A DNA stretch of 64,000 nucleotides from positions 645,410 through 709,409 of the forward strand of contig SSNP01000151.1 in NCBI GenBank assembly GCA_006937955.1, given 5' to 3'. How positions within the stretch are numbered: position 1 is the stretch's first letter; each line of letters begins with the position of its first letter. Shown piece by piece: positions 23,203 through 35,860 of this stretch. Source of the DNA: Pachypanchax playfairii (taxonomy: Eukaryota; Chordata; Actinopteri; Cyprinodontiformes; Aplocheilidae). The notes beneath the pieces were generated by a model. It was not told the origin of the DNA. It saw only the letters and a program-made list of their open reading frames with translations, and did not search any database. The translations under genes and the position numbers were made by a program.

Positions 23203-26200
23203 GACCTGAACGTGTCACAAACACTTTGAAAGTTGGATGGAAGCACAACTATTGTCAGCCTTTATTGAACTCATGTTCAGTTGTTTGTTCACATTACTGT
23301 TTAAATTGTTTCCCAATCTAACATTCAGTGTACCTGTGAACATGTGTAGAATCGTTTCAGTGCCTTAATCAGACACCATAAGACTACAGCTAAATTGCTT
23401 TGGGTGAATTTAATAATATTTGATGATGTCTCATGAGATAAAACCGCCTCATTTCAGGAAATGACGCATGAACAATACCCCAAATAATATTGCGTTGCTT
23501 CATTACACATCATGCATTTGTTTAGAAGTTTTGTATTGTATTACTCAGGATCTGCTTTGAGGAGATGACATCATGCAGCCTTATTATGACATGTTAAGTC
23601 ATGTTGTATGTTTTGAATATTGTTACGTCTTTCTGTGTTATCATCTACGAGCAATGACAAGATCACACCCCGTCTTTTACTTTTACCTAACCATAACCTT
23701 TTGGCAAATTATGATACAAGTGGAAAAAATACAAAAGGTCAAAAATGTAAATAATTACAAGAAAAAGTGTCAGAATTTGACTGTTTCAACCTGTTTTTGT
23801 GTTTTATTGGAAGCAAACTGAACGTTTTCAATATTTCTTTCAAAATTGTGTTTAACTTCAAATAAAACCAAAATTAAGAGGGAACTGAGGCCATTACTGC
23901 AGAATATTGATCTGGTACATTTACCAAACACAAAAGATCAATCCCCAAACCACCAGAATCTGCACCACCAGGAAGTACAGTAACGACAATAAAAAAGTAG
24001 TGCAGAAACTCTACAGCGAGTAACATGCTCCAAAGGTTATTTGGTTCAGTTTATAGAGTGCAGTGTGAATCCAAACTGCACCAACTAAAACAGGAACAAT
24101 GTTGCAATTTTGGTCCCCAATCGAACCGAGTCCACCGGACTATCAGGTGTGAATACAGCCCTAATAACTTCAGTAATTCGGGTCGCAGCTGGAAGTGGTG
24201 TTCTGAAGATTTATGCTGCCCTGAGGAAAAATGCCACCATAGTAAGAACTGAATACTTATTTCATAACAAGATGTCATTGGAAGTTTATACAGTATTCTT
24301 GTTTATGGCGAATGTGCTCTGTTAGTTATTTAAGTTTTCCCTGATATTTTCTATATAAAAGCCCTCTGGGTCCTCATCGGCCATTGTCGGGTCCTTCTCC
24401 TCTGGGTGTGTTCAGACATTTGCCTGTTGCTCTGACAATGGAAGTAAAAATAACTATTATTAGTTTATTAGTATTTAGTGTTCCTGTCCTGGGAGAATTT
24501 ATTTGATAGGTAAAATGTATTTATGGAAAAATATAGAAATATAAAAAAATCTGTTTATTGAAGTCAAGACTGTGGAATGGCGCATGTGCAGAAGGAATCG
24601 GTAGCACATCTCAACAGGTAGCATTTTTCAATAGAACACCAGTTCCAGCAGTGACTGTCTGAGACATGACTGCAGCAAAGTTATTAGTACTGCTGTAACT
24701 TAATCAGATCTTTAAGGTTTAAAAATATTTTGTTGTGGATGTAGGCAAACTAGCTTCTGCTTATTTTTGACAGTTTTGTTGTACTGTTGAGTTCACAGAA
24801 AAACAATTACTTACTTTCTGCCCAGCCTGCATTTATAAGTATTGTGGTCCCTGCATTAAAAATTCTGAGCCCGTTGTAATAACATGGGGCTGGAAACAAT
24901 CCTTCCACTTGCACTGTTTTGCCTTTGGCACCCTGTGGGGAGAGCAAATGATTGCAGGAAAATCATAAAGCTTAATACCTGTGGTTGCAATATTGCTGAG
25001 TCAGAAATGGAAAACAGATTAATTCATAACCAAAAACCACAAAGACGTACTGCAAAGATGCTGCAGACGTACACACTGAACACGAGCAGGTTGATCTTAT
25101 TATTCATCCTTTTTATGGTAATAGTATGCAATACTTTTTGAGAAAATCCCTCTATGTCATGAACACAGAAAAATAAATAGGATTTTTTTTTAAACTATTT
25201 TTCAAAATGCTTTGCTAAAATTTAAACATGAGAATAAACAGTAATTTTAGTAAAAGTGGCGTCAGACCTGAGGTTTTTGGTGAGTGGAATTATATATTAA
25301 AAAGCATTGTTATAAGACCTTGTCTTGCAGACCGTGGGATAAATAATATACTGCAAAAGAGAGAACAATGAACCCACAAAAAACAAGGACAAGGATAAGA
25401 ATTAAAGAATGGAACAATGTTAGGGAGGCCACGAATAAACAAACTCATGTGTGGTTGTTAGTAAACAGAAATCTGATATAACTACATAAAAACACAAAAA
25501 ACAAAACATGAAAATAAGAAACATACCAGCAAGATAAACACAACAAAACTTGAAGACTATGTGACACATCCATCATTAGACTGACTACATACACTAACCA
25601 GATGCAAGCAATGTTGTGCTGCTGCTTATTAGAATAACAAACAAATGTGAACTTATCATCCAGATTCAGTATAAAGAAATTATACAGTCAAACATTCACA
25701 CATTTTCTGAACATTTTTCATATCTATATATTAAAATAATTTCTAATAATTCAATAAAGTACATAAAAATGTTGATTTTGTTTCCTGCTTTTGCAACAAC
25801 TTTCTGGTTCTCAGATATTTAAACTACCAGTCAAAATTTTGGATTCACATTTTCTTTTAATTGAATGAGAAATTGTGTCTCAGCATATCCCATACACACC
25901 TCATTGTACCAAAAAATGCCAATCTGGCTCTCTGGCTAAAGTTTTAAACCACTTTGCAGGCAGTTCTTATACTTATATAAATACTTGTAAACAATCATGT
26001 ATTTGTGTACTTGTAGGCAATCTACGACCCAAAACAGAAGCGAAGAACAGATGGTGCCACAGAGACAGGAGGGGCAGAAGTAATTAAAGTGGGCTCTGTG
26101 TAAAGTAATCAAGCATCAAGCATCTTGTTGAACAGAGCGTTAAACTCACAGACTTTCTGAGAACGTAGTTACAATTACAAGAAATTCTAATGAGGGTTTT

Positions 26201-26735
26201 TGGTATGCATGGGAACATGTTTGGACTCCCAACATTTCCAATTTTTCAAAATGAATGCAGGACTTAAAATGTCTTATTCAAAACAAAAAGGTCACGTTCA
26301 CGAAATGAAATACAAATGTCATTGTTGTTCACATGACAACACTGTTGTGTCTTTGTGCGACTTGTTTTTAACAACAAAGTTATCTGCACAAGCTAATTTA
26401 GCACTCACACAGAACAATCCCCATCGAGGAGATTCTGGAAACCACTGACGATGTCTTCATGTAGAAATGTTATGACAAACATGTATGTTCCCTGAACACT
26501 TGGGGTTTGGATCAATTTAGAGAGACTGAAAGGGTTTACAGGAATTAGCATCACTTGTAATTTAATCTTCTGTGTTTACAGATTTACTTTTTTGAGTAAA
26601 CACATTTCTGTGGTGTAAAAGCTTAGTCTGGGTGAAGAAAGTATAGTTCAGAGTTTCACCCTGTGGATGTAGATTAACCCATCCTTTCCATCGGATGTGT
26701 AAGCTGCACATAATGTCAGTGAAGTGTAATACACG
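23203..26735. other. Intergenic, nothing firmly recognised
   Basis: AT-rich sequence. The stretch 24050-24180, with AACCGAGTCCACCGGAC and GTGTGAATACAGCCCT, resembles MITE sequence, but I could not pair its ends. No gene was seen. Confidence 0.4.
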
Positions 26736-27299
26736 GCTGATTTCATACAAATTTCAGGACTTTGTGGTTAGTTTTTAAGTATTAACCAATATGAAATATT
26801 TTATATCTAAAAAATATTAAACACTGATTAACAGACCTTTCAATCTGTCTGCGTCAAAATTTGTCTGGTTCCGCCAGGCTTCGGGCAGCAGCTCATTCAT
26901 ATTCATCATTCGAATTTGCTGGACTCAGACTGGCTAACAAATTAGCCTATGAGAGCAAGGTATACTGTTTCCTGCCCCACTGCGCATGACAACATCAGAC
27001 ATTCTCTCTTCCTGTTTGCTACGTCTTACGCTAACAGCTTTTAGCCAGCAGCATGCTAGGTGTGGTTTCAACTGCGGGAGCTGCCGAATACTAACAAATA
27101 AAGGAGTTGTGACGAAACAAGTACAGGCCTTTCGAACTCAGGAGAACTCGTCATCGCCACCTGCGTAGTTTGAGAGATTAAAACTGAAAGAGAAGTTGTT
27201 GACCCCTTTTTCACACCCACTATGAAGGTAAGAACACCTGTGGAGCTAAAATATTCAACAGAAACCTCAGAAAAACAGTTTTTAATGGAAGGGTAGGGT
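26736..27299 (-). mobile_element. TTAA-flanked AGAGGCC element, copy 2 (inverted, decayed ends)
   Basis: The reverse orientation begins with GATTTCATACAAATTTCAGG and ends with TTTTTAATGGAAGGGTAGGG. The core has GCTGGACTCAGACTGGCTAA and TTTTAGCCAGCAGCATGCTA. The terminal AGAGGCC is mutated on both sides, and only the right side keeps a TTAA. Confidence 0.7.
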
Positions 27300-27303
27300 T
27301 TAA

Positions 27304-30300
27304 AGTCAATGGGCGAAGCAGAATGAATTCGACACATCTCTAATGTCACGGCCCTCTCCTAAATTTACGCGGCAGTTCTATTTTTTACGTGGTATGCTTC
27401 TAAAACGTGTCAAGTTCAGCAGTTTAGTTTAGCCCAGACAGGAAATCAGGTGTTTGTGAAAAGTAAAAAAACTGGAATTTTCAAAATAAAGGACAGATTG
27501 CGTGTAGATTTCTGTTTGCTTGACTAAGAAAAAATATATTACCTGTGACGGGTTTGACGTCCTTAGGTGGTGTGGAAATAAACCACATACCTTCTGGAAT
27601 CATGTTGTAGTCTTTCTTCCTACTTGTTGTTGTGTGTACTGATGAAATCATGCTTTTAATTTTGTGATATCCCAGGAACAGCTGGATGAATAGCTTTTGC
27701 GGGTGATACGCATGTAAAACACTCCCAGTGTGAAGGAACGTGCTGCTGATTTCATGAGTAAAATGCACCATGCCACTTACGCATCCGGTGGAAAGGAGAC
27801 ATAAGGTAAGAAGAGTTGTACATGTTGGGGGACTGTATTTTAGTTAAATGTTACCTTCCTCTTTAGTTTGGACATATTTAGGTCCTTTTTTTACAAACTT
27901 TTACCCAGCCGAAATCAACTTCTTACACTGTCTAAACATAAACATGATAAGATTAAGTTTGTTTTGGGCCCCCTTTACACATAATCCCAACTTTGGAAAA
28001 TCACAGTTAGCTCTCCTTTATGTGTGACAGAGTGTAAAAGGTCCACTGTTGTTCTTAGTATGCTCAAAACTTTGTTGTGAAGTTGTAGTTGTTTAATAAT
28101 GTTGCAGCAATGTATCAAAGTCCTAGGTAGAGCATGGTGGCAGTGTATCCATGACACACCAGCATGGCTTAGTCATCAAAGGTGCAATAAGAATTTTACA
28201 GTGAAATACTCACACAACAGTTACATTGTACATTTTCAGTCTCAGCCGGCTGGGTGGTCACAGTCACTTTAAAAACACTGTTCCAGTATGGAATCATTGT
28301 TTACAATAACTATTCCGAGTCCAGACTTTCTGGTTCCATAACAAATCACATGTGAGCCTGCAAGGTTGCCAAGTCTTCAATACAAGTAGTTGCAATTCTA
28401 CAACGACCAGCAGCAAAGAGTAAAAGAAGCAGCCCTGAGGTAACTTGTAGTAAACCTACGAAACCACAGCATCCTTCCCAAAAATTGAACAAATACAAGA
28501 GAAACTAAATGAGGATCAACATTGGAACTGGCAACCCAGCAGAAAGATTAGGGAGGGGAGGGGGTGAGTGGCTGTGAGCGGATGGTTTTGCTTATCTACA
28601 GGAACGATTTAACAACATCTAATTCTTACATATTGCACCTTTAAATCACAACTGGCCTCATTAGCCTCGTGCCTAGGCTATAATCCATTTATGTCATTTA
28701 CAATCCAATCGTGCAAGCAACATTATGCTAGCTAGTGTAACATGACTTTTTATCGCTTACATCCTGATGTGATTTGAGAAGCATGGTGTCAACACTTGGC
28801 TTAGGGTGTGAGCAATTGTGAAAAACCCCTGCTTGTGTGGTGAGGGCACATAAAAACATTTTGGAGTTTTGGCAGTAAAGCTGAGATAACACTATTTGGT
28901 GAGCACTAAGTTTATATCAGTGCCACAATTGCTTCAATTCTTATGGAGATTTCCTAAATGTGTTGCGATACCTTTTATATGTGGCATAATATCATCTAAT
29001 AAAGTTGGATGCACACAATGTGATTTCAATTTCAGTATTTTTGGGGCAAAAGTTCTGTTAATCCTTTAGGTTTTCTTCACTTGTGTGGTCTAGATGAGAA
29101 ACCACCTACCCTAATGATGACCCGTCACTCGTTGGTGTTTGTTTGCTCGACAAGCGGTGAAGCTGTTTCACGTGAGCGACTCAGGAATTTGTGAAATTCA
29201 AATAAAACCAAAATATGAGCTTGTGTTTGTGGATATGACATGAACTGTGGAAAATTATATTTGCGCTTGAACTTTACTTTAAAACAATCAGATTTTTATT
29301 TAACACACAGAGTCCAAAGCAGAAGACGAACAGTGTAACAATGTATTCTTTGTTCTGATGTTTTCTGACCTAGGCAAAGCATACAAATGTTTCCCACGTG
29401 GAGCCACTGTTTACGTGTGACTCATTCACAGCTTTGTTTGTATTTAGTTACATAAAGGCACAAGGTGAAGCTGAAGGCCATCATCGTTGATGCCAACTGG
29501 CAGGCCTGCCTCTGACGGCTGGTATCCATTTATCCTTTATGTTGGATCTTGATTCACGGGGAACATACACACAGGGAATTTTGAAAGTTAATGTTAAACA
29601 ACTGGGTTACAGACTTATTGCTGGTCTTGCATGATATTTGAGGATTCTACCAATGATGCAATGCTTCAGTTCTTTTACATGTGACATTTTTAACACAGCA
29701 ATGAACAACATTTATGATCTATATTTCTAAGCATAGCAGATTGACCCCTCTGGAGGATTAGAAGAGGTGAGTTAATGATTCATTTTCCACTGGTTTAAAT
29801 ATGTAGGGATTATTTCTTTGTTTTTTAGTGCTGTTCTCTTTTTTACAGGCTTCCAGGAGGGGTGTGAATTGCAGGGACTGAGGAGTCAGCTGAAGAACAA
29901 GGAGAAGAAGAGCAATTGAGTATGGGGATGATGATGATGATGAAGATGAAGGCTAGTGAGGCATTTGAATTCATCAGGAGGAGTGTCAGCACAGACGTAT
30001 GTAGTCTCTTTACTCACTGAAGGGTCTTTCCCACCAGATCTCAGAGGGTTTTTGTCCTTCAGCAGTTTCTGAGACTATCACAGTAGCGCCAAAGTGTGTC
30101 ACAAGGAGGTAACGCTTGCACACAGAGGAACTCTAGGAAGACAAAGGCTAAAGGAAGACAAATTGGGCTATATGGGCAAAAGTGAAAGGAAAAAAGGAAA
30201 GGCAATGGTAAGGAAACACTGAGTGAAGAGAGCCCCTTGGTCTAGAACCCTCTCACAGAAATGCAACCCAGTGTTTTCCAAATGTTACCATTTGTTTTTA

Positions 30301-30420
30301 TTTAACATATTGTAAATACTGCGAACTGCATGAATAATCAGTAAAATCCATGCAACCTGAAAAGAACTTGTGATTTGTGGGATTTGAACAAACTTCCTCT
30401 GTAATTCTCCTTTTATAAGC
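27304..30420. other. Intergenic, no gene recognised
   Basis: CGCATCCGGTGGAAAGGAG near 27780-27798 resembles one arm of the inverted repeat nested at 33511-33985. A GATGATGATGATGATGAAGATGA stretch lies near 29928-29950. A polypyrimidine tract followed by ACAG near 29830-29850 could be a splice acceptor, but no convincing exon follows. Confidence 0.4.
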
Positions 30421-30430
30421 CCGTGGGTTG

Positions 30431-30703
30431 ATGTTGACTCCCTTTTTATATCACTTGTTTTCTGTGGTCTTGCATGGGGGACCTACTGGAGTAGCAGCAT
30501 TCCTGCAGCCGAGGAAGCAAATGGATGAGCTGATCTTGAAGGCCAGCTCTATTCTGGGACTTCCCCTTGATCTAATGCCGGTAGTGGGAGACAGAACACT
30601 AGCCAGACTCGTTGGTCCTGAAGAGCGTGTCTCACTTCATGACATATTGACGATACTTGAAAGCGCCAGCAGTCACAGTCTGTTGCATCCTGTGTACATT
30701 TAG
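30431..30703 (+). CDS. Unrecognised 90-codon open frame, possible exon
   Basis: The frame runs ATG to TAG and encodes MLTPFLYHLFSVVLHGG at the start, then a more protein-like part from about residue 30 (QMDELILKASSILGLPLD and PEERVSLHDILTILESA) with balanced composition and predicted amphipathic helices. I do not recognise the family. Upstream codons are closed by stops. GTAGCAG at about 30490-30496 could be a splice acceptor, so the real coding part may begin inside. It could be a small host gene exon, a remnant of a mobile-element gene, or chance. No neighbour clarifies its role. Confidence 0.25.
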   Translation: MLTPFLYHLFSVVLHGGPTGVAAFLQPRKQMDELILKASSILGLPLDLMPVVGDRTLARLVGPEERVSLHDILTILESASSHSLLHPVYI

Positions 30704-30844
30704 TGGAGTTATCACAGGTCCTTCCTCCTGCACCTGTCAGGCTGTAAAACCAACCAGCTGATGTAACACTGAAAACATCTGAGAAATAACAGAGTACAAA
30801 TAGTAACATTTCTTGATTTTGTGCTTTTTACATTAACTACAGTT

Positions 30845-31820
30845 CACTCTCAAAAATAGGGGTACCAAAAAGGGTACACATTTCTTGTTACTGGGGATTG
30901 TTCCTGTAGCACTTAGTCTAGGTCCATTTTTGTACCTTATAAGGTTGTACCAGTAAAACAGTGAAATTATGCCACTTTTTGAAGTTTAAAACCACCATTT
31001 AAAACATAATATTGAAATTGATGGATGAAACTTAATAAAATCGAGATTAACTTACCTGATCAACCAGGCCCAAGTCTTATACAGAATACTTTACGACGGC
31101 GTGAGGGCCTGGAGCTGAACCCGCTGTCTCTCAATTTCGAAGGCGGGCTTAGCCAGTTGAGAGAGAACCAATCACAGAAGTGACGCAACATATGTGACGC
31201 TAAATCGGATACACACAAGGCGAAACGAACGAAAACAAGAGGTTTAGCGAGCGGAGCCGTAATGGTAGCTACAGAGCCATGTTTAATGGAGGAGAAAAGA
31301 CGAATATTAATGACAGTTGTCGCTTTTGTGTCAAAAACTTGCGAATACGAGGTGTCATTGCACACTTGGTTCAGGTATTTGACCGCCCCAAGCAAGCGCA
31401 GAAGTAAAGCGCAGAAGTACACACTACATCCACAGCCGAGTCCGCCATGTTGAACGTTGTGCTCTGGGTGGAAAACGCTAGTTCCGTGTTTTCAGGATGA
31501 CGCACAACAAAGGTGATATGTAATTGGTCCATCCTAAAATTTGACATGGAAATGATCGGGTACGGCTCCGATGTCAGACCCTTCTGCATTTGAACATAAT
31601 GCAGGAGGATCTGATTGGTCAGGCTAGAGATTAACCAGCTTTGGCTATACAGGTGCAGTAAGTTGAAAGGGTACAAATTTGTACTTTATATCAGTTTGAA
31701 CCCTCAGAGGGTTATTTCTGGCCTTTTAAAGACCAACATTGTACTTTGAGGGAACATTTTTATAAAATGTACCTGTAGGTACAAAAATGCTCTTGTCTTG
31801 TACCTCTATTTCTGAGAGTG
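30845..31820. mobile_element. DNA transposon derivative with CACTCTCA termini
   Basis: CACTCTCAAAAATAGGGGTAC at the left and GTACCTCTATTTCTGAGAGTG at the right form an inverted repeat of about 21 bp with a few mismatches, with more GTAC-containing blocks inward. The 976-bp interior includes CpG-rich sequence (31070-31470) unlike the ends and no transposase. A target duplication was not found. Confidence 0.7.
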
Positions 31821-33252
31821 TATTTCTTGGAGTATTTTCAGTTTCTGAATTGTCTTGTGTATTTGATTTATACATTTGCTGTTACAACAATATGAGATTA
31901 TTCTGTTCTTCTTTCTTCCATAGTTTAATGGAAAACTCAAGAAATGGAGGATCTTCACTCATTTTTTTTGCAGCACAGAAGCACTAAAAGATCACTTTAA
32001 CACAACCACCTGTTGCCACATGAATACCTACAACACTCAAAAAACCCATGTCACTTAAAACACAAGTGAAATACACATCCAATAGAAAGACGGACATTAG
32101 CATCATGTTAAACAAGTCTGGGCTTGAAATCGAGATGAGTAATCATAGGGTTGACTGAATTACAAGAAATGCAGGAAGTACCGAGGCTTTCACAGGTGCA
32201 GGTGTGTGTAAGATCATTGTCAATGAATGCACTCACAAAATCCCCCTTATCCTGGTAAAGAAAGGGAAATTTTTGTTTCTCAGAGTATTAGTCAAAGTAT
32301 AACCATTTATAATAGTTTCATAATCTGAAGCAATATGTTGTTTAGGGAAAGGATTCAATTTATTTTTTATTTTTGCACAATTACATTCAAACCTCACAGA
32401 GATGTCGCAGAAGTTCTTATGTCTACCTCTTTAGCTTTCATTTTCAATCTATTAAGCATCTTTGGGTATTTATTGAAATGAGAATGAACATGTCCCACAG
32501 CAATGCTAAACAACTTCTTCAGGAGGGTTTAGCTCTAATGTCAGAATTAGGAAGTGACTTGCTGAGAAGTGTTGAAATATTGAGACAATTACAGCTACGT
32601 AACAGCAGAAGCTTGTAAAACCCACCTTCATAGGACATGCAAACAAACAGCAATGAAAAGATAACAAAAGTTGAAAAACTTGAGGGAGTTGTTGTTTAGA
32701 TAAGAAGTTTGGCTTCAGAGTTTCTCAACTGAAATCCCCAAAACAGAAAGCATCAGTAGGGTTTTGTACTACAAAAGTTTAAACTAAAACTGTTTATATA
32801 AATTGGATTTTATAAACACTTCCTTTCTGCTATTTCCCTTTTTTTTCTTTTTCTCCATTTTTTATTAAACTTCATCAAACTGAACTGAACTGAAAAGGAA
32901 CATCAAACAGCATAAAAGAAACAGATTAAGACGACCAACCTCTCATAGTTTTCTTCTCCCCCACTGTCAGAAAACAACCCGGCGGTTGGTGTTGGGTTTT
33001 TTATTCCATTTATTCTGGCATTTTGTTGCCCCTGAAGCATCAGTTGAACTTAAACAGGCCCCTTCTGTAGTTTTACCAGAAAAGTAAAATGAGTCAAACT
33101 GCAGAAAATTACTTGCATAGCTCAAAATAAACTGATTTTAAAGATGAATACTGATTAAAGCTCTTGAGACATCAAAAAATACAAAATCATTCTGACATCT
33201 TGTAAAACTGACAGTTATTCTGCTTTTGCGGGTATCACTCTTTCAAACCATG
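31821..33252. other. Intergenic, nothing recognised
   Basis: AT-rich sequence without recognisable genes or repeats. Confidence 0.4.
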
Positions 33253-33256
33253 TTAA

Positions 33257-34309
33257 AGAGGCCCTTCCATTAAAAACTGTTTTTATGAGGTTTAGCTCCA
33301 CAGGTGTTCTTACCTTCATAGTGGGTGTGAAAACAGGTCAACAACTTCTCTTTCAGTTTTTATCTCTCAAACTACGCAGGTGGTGATAACACCCGAGTTC
33401 AAACGGCCGGTACTTGTTTCGTCATAACTCCTATGCTCGTTAGTATTCGGCAGCTCTCGCAGTTGAAACCACGCCTAGCATGCTGCTTGCTAAAAGCTGT
33501 AGCATAACCCCTCCTTTTCACCGGACGCATCAGCAGTGCGTTACTGGAGCAGCACGTCTTGCTCACATATGCTGCTACTTGTGCCTTCCCACCAGGTATG
33601 TATGAGGCACTTAGCAACAGGGAAGCAGCTGTCACCGAAAGAGCACGAAGTCACGCGAGATTAGCAAAATCACACGTGACTTTGTCAGTATACACAACAA
33701 CAAGCAGAAAAAAGCTACAACATGGCTCCAAAAGTTTTGTGTTTCATCTTCTGTCCGTTTTATAAACGCCAATACATTTATGTTAAGTCAGGGAATATCC
33801 AAATTCACTCAAAGTCCAACTGAATAATGTTTGTGGTGATCTGATCTGTGACTGGGATCAAACAGAATTGGGTACTTCTCCACTTCTGTTATCAACCGTT
33901 CTATTGACTACAGCGGCGCCTATCAGTTGCGTATGACGTGCTGCTCCAGTAACGTGCTGCTGACGCGTCCGGTGGAATGGAGGAGTTAGACGCAGCAAAC
34001 AGGAAGAGAGTATGTCTGATGTTGCCATGCGCAGCGGGGCAAGAAACAGTATACCTTGCTCTTATAGGCTAGTTTGTTAGCCAATCTGAGTCCAGTAAAT
34101 TCGAATAATGAATTTGAATGAGCTGCTGCTGAAGCCTGACGAAGCAGCCTGACAGAAGGAACCAGAACCACCCGAATTTTAATGCAGACAGATTGAAAGG
34201 TCTGTTAATCAGTGTTTCCTGATGTTTTTTAGATATAAAATGTTTCATATTACTGGTTAATATTTAAGAAATAACCACAAAGTTCTGAAATTTGTATGAA
34301 ATGACCTCT
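33257..34309 (+). mobile_element. TTAA-flanked AGAGGCC element, copy 3, with nested insertion
   Basis: TTAA at 33253-33256 precedes AGAGGCCCTTCCATTAAAAA, and the right end is ATGACCTCT followed by TCAA, one change from TTAA. The interior matches the other copies. It is longer because an element with about 50-bp inverted arms (33511-33985) is inserted at the point equivalent to GTAGCAAGACGTAGC of copy 5. Confidence 0.75.
33511..33985. mobile_element. Nested element with long inverted arms ending CTCC...CACCGGACGC
   Basis: The left arm 33511-33558 (CTCCTTTTCACCGGACGC then GTTACTGGAGCAGCACGTC) pairs with the right arm 33935-33985 (GACGTGCTGCTCCAGTAAC then GCGTCCGGTGGAATGGAGGAG). The interior of about 375 bp has no transposase. 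TAA on the left and TTA on the right hint at a 3-bp TWA target, but this is not secure. Confidence 0.7.
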
Positions 34310-34364
34310 TCAAAAGTTTCTATGTATATGTTCAGTATGTTTTGCAGGAAGTGTGATTGTTTGT

Positions 34365-34452
34365 GTATTGTTTAGAAGAGAAGAGCTGAACATTGAACAA
34401 GAGCTGAATGAGAGACTTGTTTACAAGAAAAAGCAGCTAATGGGCATTTCTA
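34365..34452 (+). repeat. Short LINE remnant
   Basis: GAGACTTGTTTACAAGAAAA and AGCAGCTAATGGGCATTTCT match, with few changes, the reverse complement of 18840-18900. The next element's TAA target lies at its end. Confidence 0.45.
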
Positions 34453-34453
34453 A

Positions 34454-35137
34454 TGGTGCATTCACACCGGCCACTTTGTCAACGTCAAGCAACGCTCATA
34501 ACGCTCCAAATTTGACGTTTGAAGTTGAAGCTCATAACGCCTGCCAGTCAGAGCGCATAGGCGTTAAAGCCCGTAAAGCCTGACCGAAAAAGAGCGCGAA
34601 GGCGGGGCTTCTTTTGTTATGGGATGTTCGGAGCTATGGCGGATCATATTGAGACAGTGGCTTGGATTTATTTACTTCATAGATCTAGACAACGTCGACG
34701 TCGGGTGCATCAGCGCCATTTGTGGATACACCCCATTCTTCAGATGCGTTCTGAGTTTGGTGAGTTTAACCATTTGCTCCAGGAGCTACGTTTGGATGAG
34801 GTTCATTTATCTTCCATTTTGACTGATCCCGCTTCTTTCCGGCTACGTGCCGTGACGTCTTACGTCACTACGATGAGACGCTCTGATTGGTTGACATGCC
34901 GCTTCAGGAGCGTTAAGAGCGTCAAAGTTCAGCTAGCTGAACTTTGAGCTTTTCTAGCTTTTCAAGCTTTTCAAGCGTCAACGCCTGAAACGCTAGAAAA
35001 GCTTGAAAAGTTGCCGCTCATAATGCTCACAAAGCGACGCAGAGCCGTTGACGTCTGTCTGACGCCCGTCCACCATAGACTTTACATATAAACTTGCCGT
35101 TTATGAAGTTGATGTTTGGGCCAGTGTGAACGCACCA
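34454..35137 (+). mobile_element. PIF/Harbinger derivative with TAA target duplication
   Basis: The ends TGGTGCATTCACACCGGCC and GGCCAGTGTGAACGCACCA are inverted repeats, flanked by TAA at 34451-34453 and 35138-35140. A 3-bp TWA duplication is the hallmark of PIF/Harbinger. The 684-bp element keeps a piece of transposase (34624-34947). Near the right side, AAGCTTTTCAAGCG and CTAGAAAAGCTTGAAAAG form further inverted repeats. Confidence 0.85.
34624..34947 (+). pseudogene. Harbinger transposase N-terminal fragment
   Basis: The frame includes RRRRVHQRHLWIHPILQMRS, then EFGEFNHLLQELRLDEVHLS, which resembles the segment just before the catalytic domain in HARBI1-like transposases (W-hP-hL, GEF-hhh-EL). 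The catalytic DDE residues are absent and the frame then runs through non-homologous sequence, so it cannot encode an active enzyme. Confidence 0.65.
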
Positions 35138-35254
35138 TAAGGATCAAATATTCTTAAAATTGAGACCCGAAATCCCTGATGAGTTAAAAAGAAGAAATTG
35201 ATGCAGAGCAGGAACAAAATGAAGAGAGAGAAAGAGGACAGATGTGACAGAGTC

Positions 35255-35485
35255 TAGAGACACCATGGAGAATGTTCTGCTACCTGCAACATCCTCCTGT
35301 CTCCAAGTCAGTAATGGTGTGGGCGACATTTCTTTGGGGGGCACACAGCCCACACAGTGCCATTAGATACTCTGATGAGATCCTTAAACTCCCTGTGAGA
35401 CCATATGCTGGTGCGGTTGGTCCTGGATTCCTCCTCATGCAAGACAATACTAGACCTCATGTGGCTTTTGTTTTGTTTAATTAAA
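35255..35485 (+). pseudogene. Tc1-like transposase fragment
   Basis: The frame contains SVMVWATFLWGAHSP and GPGFLLMQDNTRPHVA, the strand region and the second catalytic Asp (QDN-RPH) of a Tc1-type transposase. Parts before and after are missing. It lies between two degenerate direct repeats (35146-35235 and 35578-35685). Confidence 0.7.
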
Positions 35486-35773
35486 TTACTTTATTCAAAC
35501 TTCTCCTCTGTGCCTCTGAGTCCTGCCTTCAGTTGAGCCCTTCACCCCATCACATTACTGTATGTCACATTTCTATGGCTCAAATAATGCTAACATTGAG
35601 ACCCCAAATCCCTGATGAGTTTTAAACGAAGAAAATGTGAATTTATAGCATGAGCAAACTGAAAAGAGAGAAAGACATTTTTTATCTGTAATAATGAACA
35701 ATGTGAGATCACTTATTGATAAGATCGGTGAGCTTGAAACACAGCCTCCATGACCCAAATAAACTGGAAGAAG

Positions 35774-35860
35774 ATGGATGGATGGATGGATGGATGGATG
35801 GATGGATGGATGGATGGATGGATGGATGGATGGATGGATGGATGGATGGATGGATGGATA
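35774..35860 (+). repeat. GGAT tetranucleotide microsatellite
   Basis: About 21 uninterrupted units. The sequence just before (CCCAAATAAACTGGAAGAAG) is consistent with expansion of a retroelement 3' tail. Confidence 0.9.
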
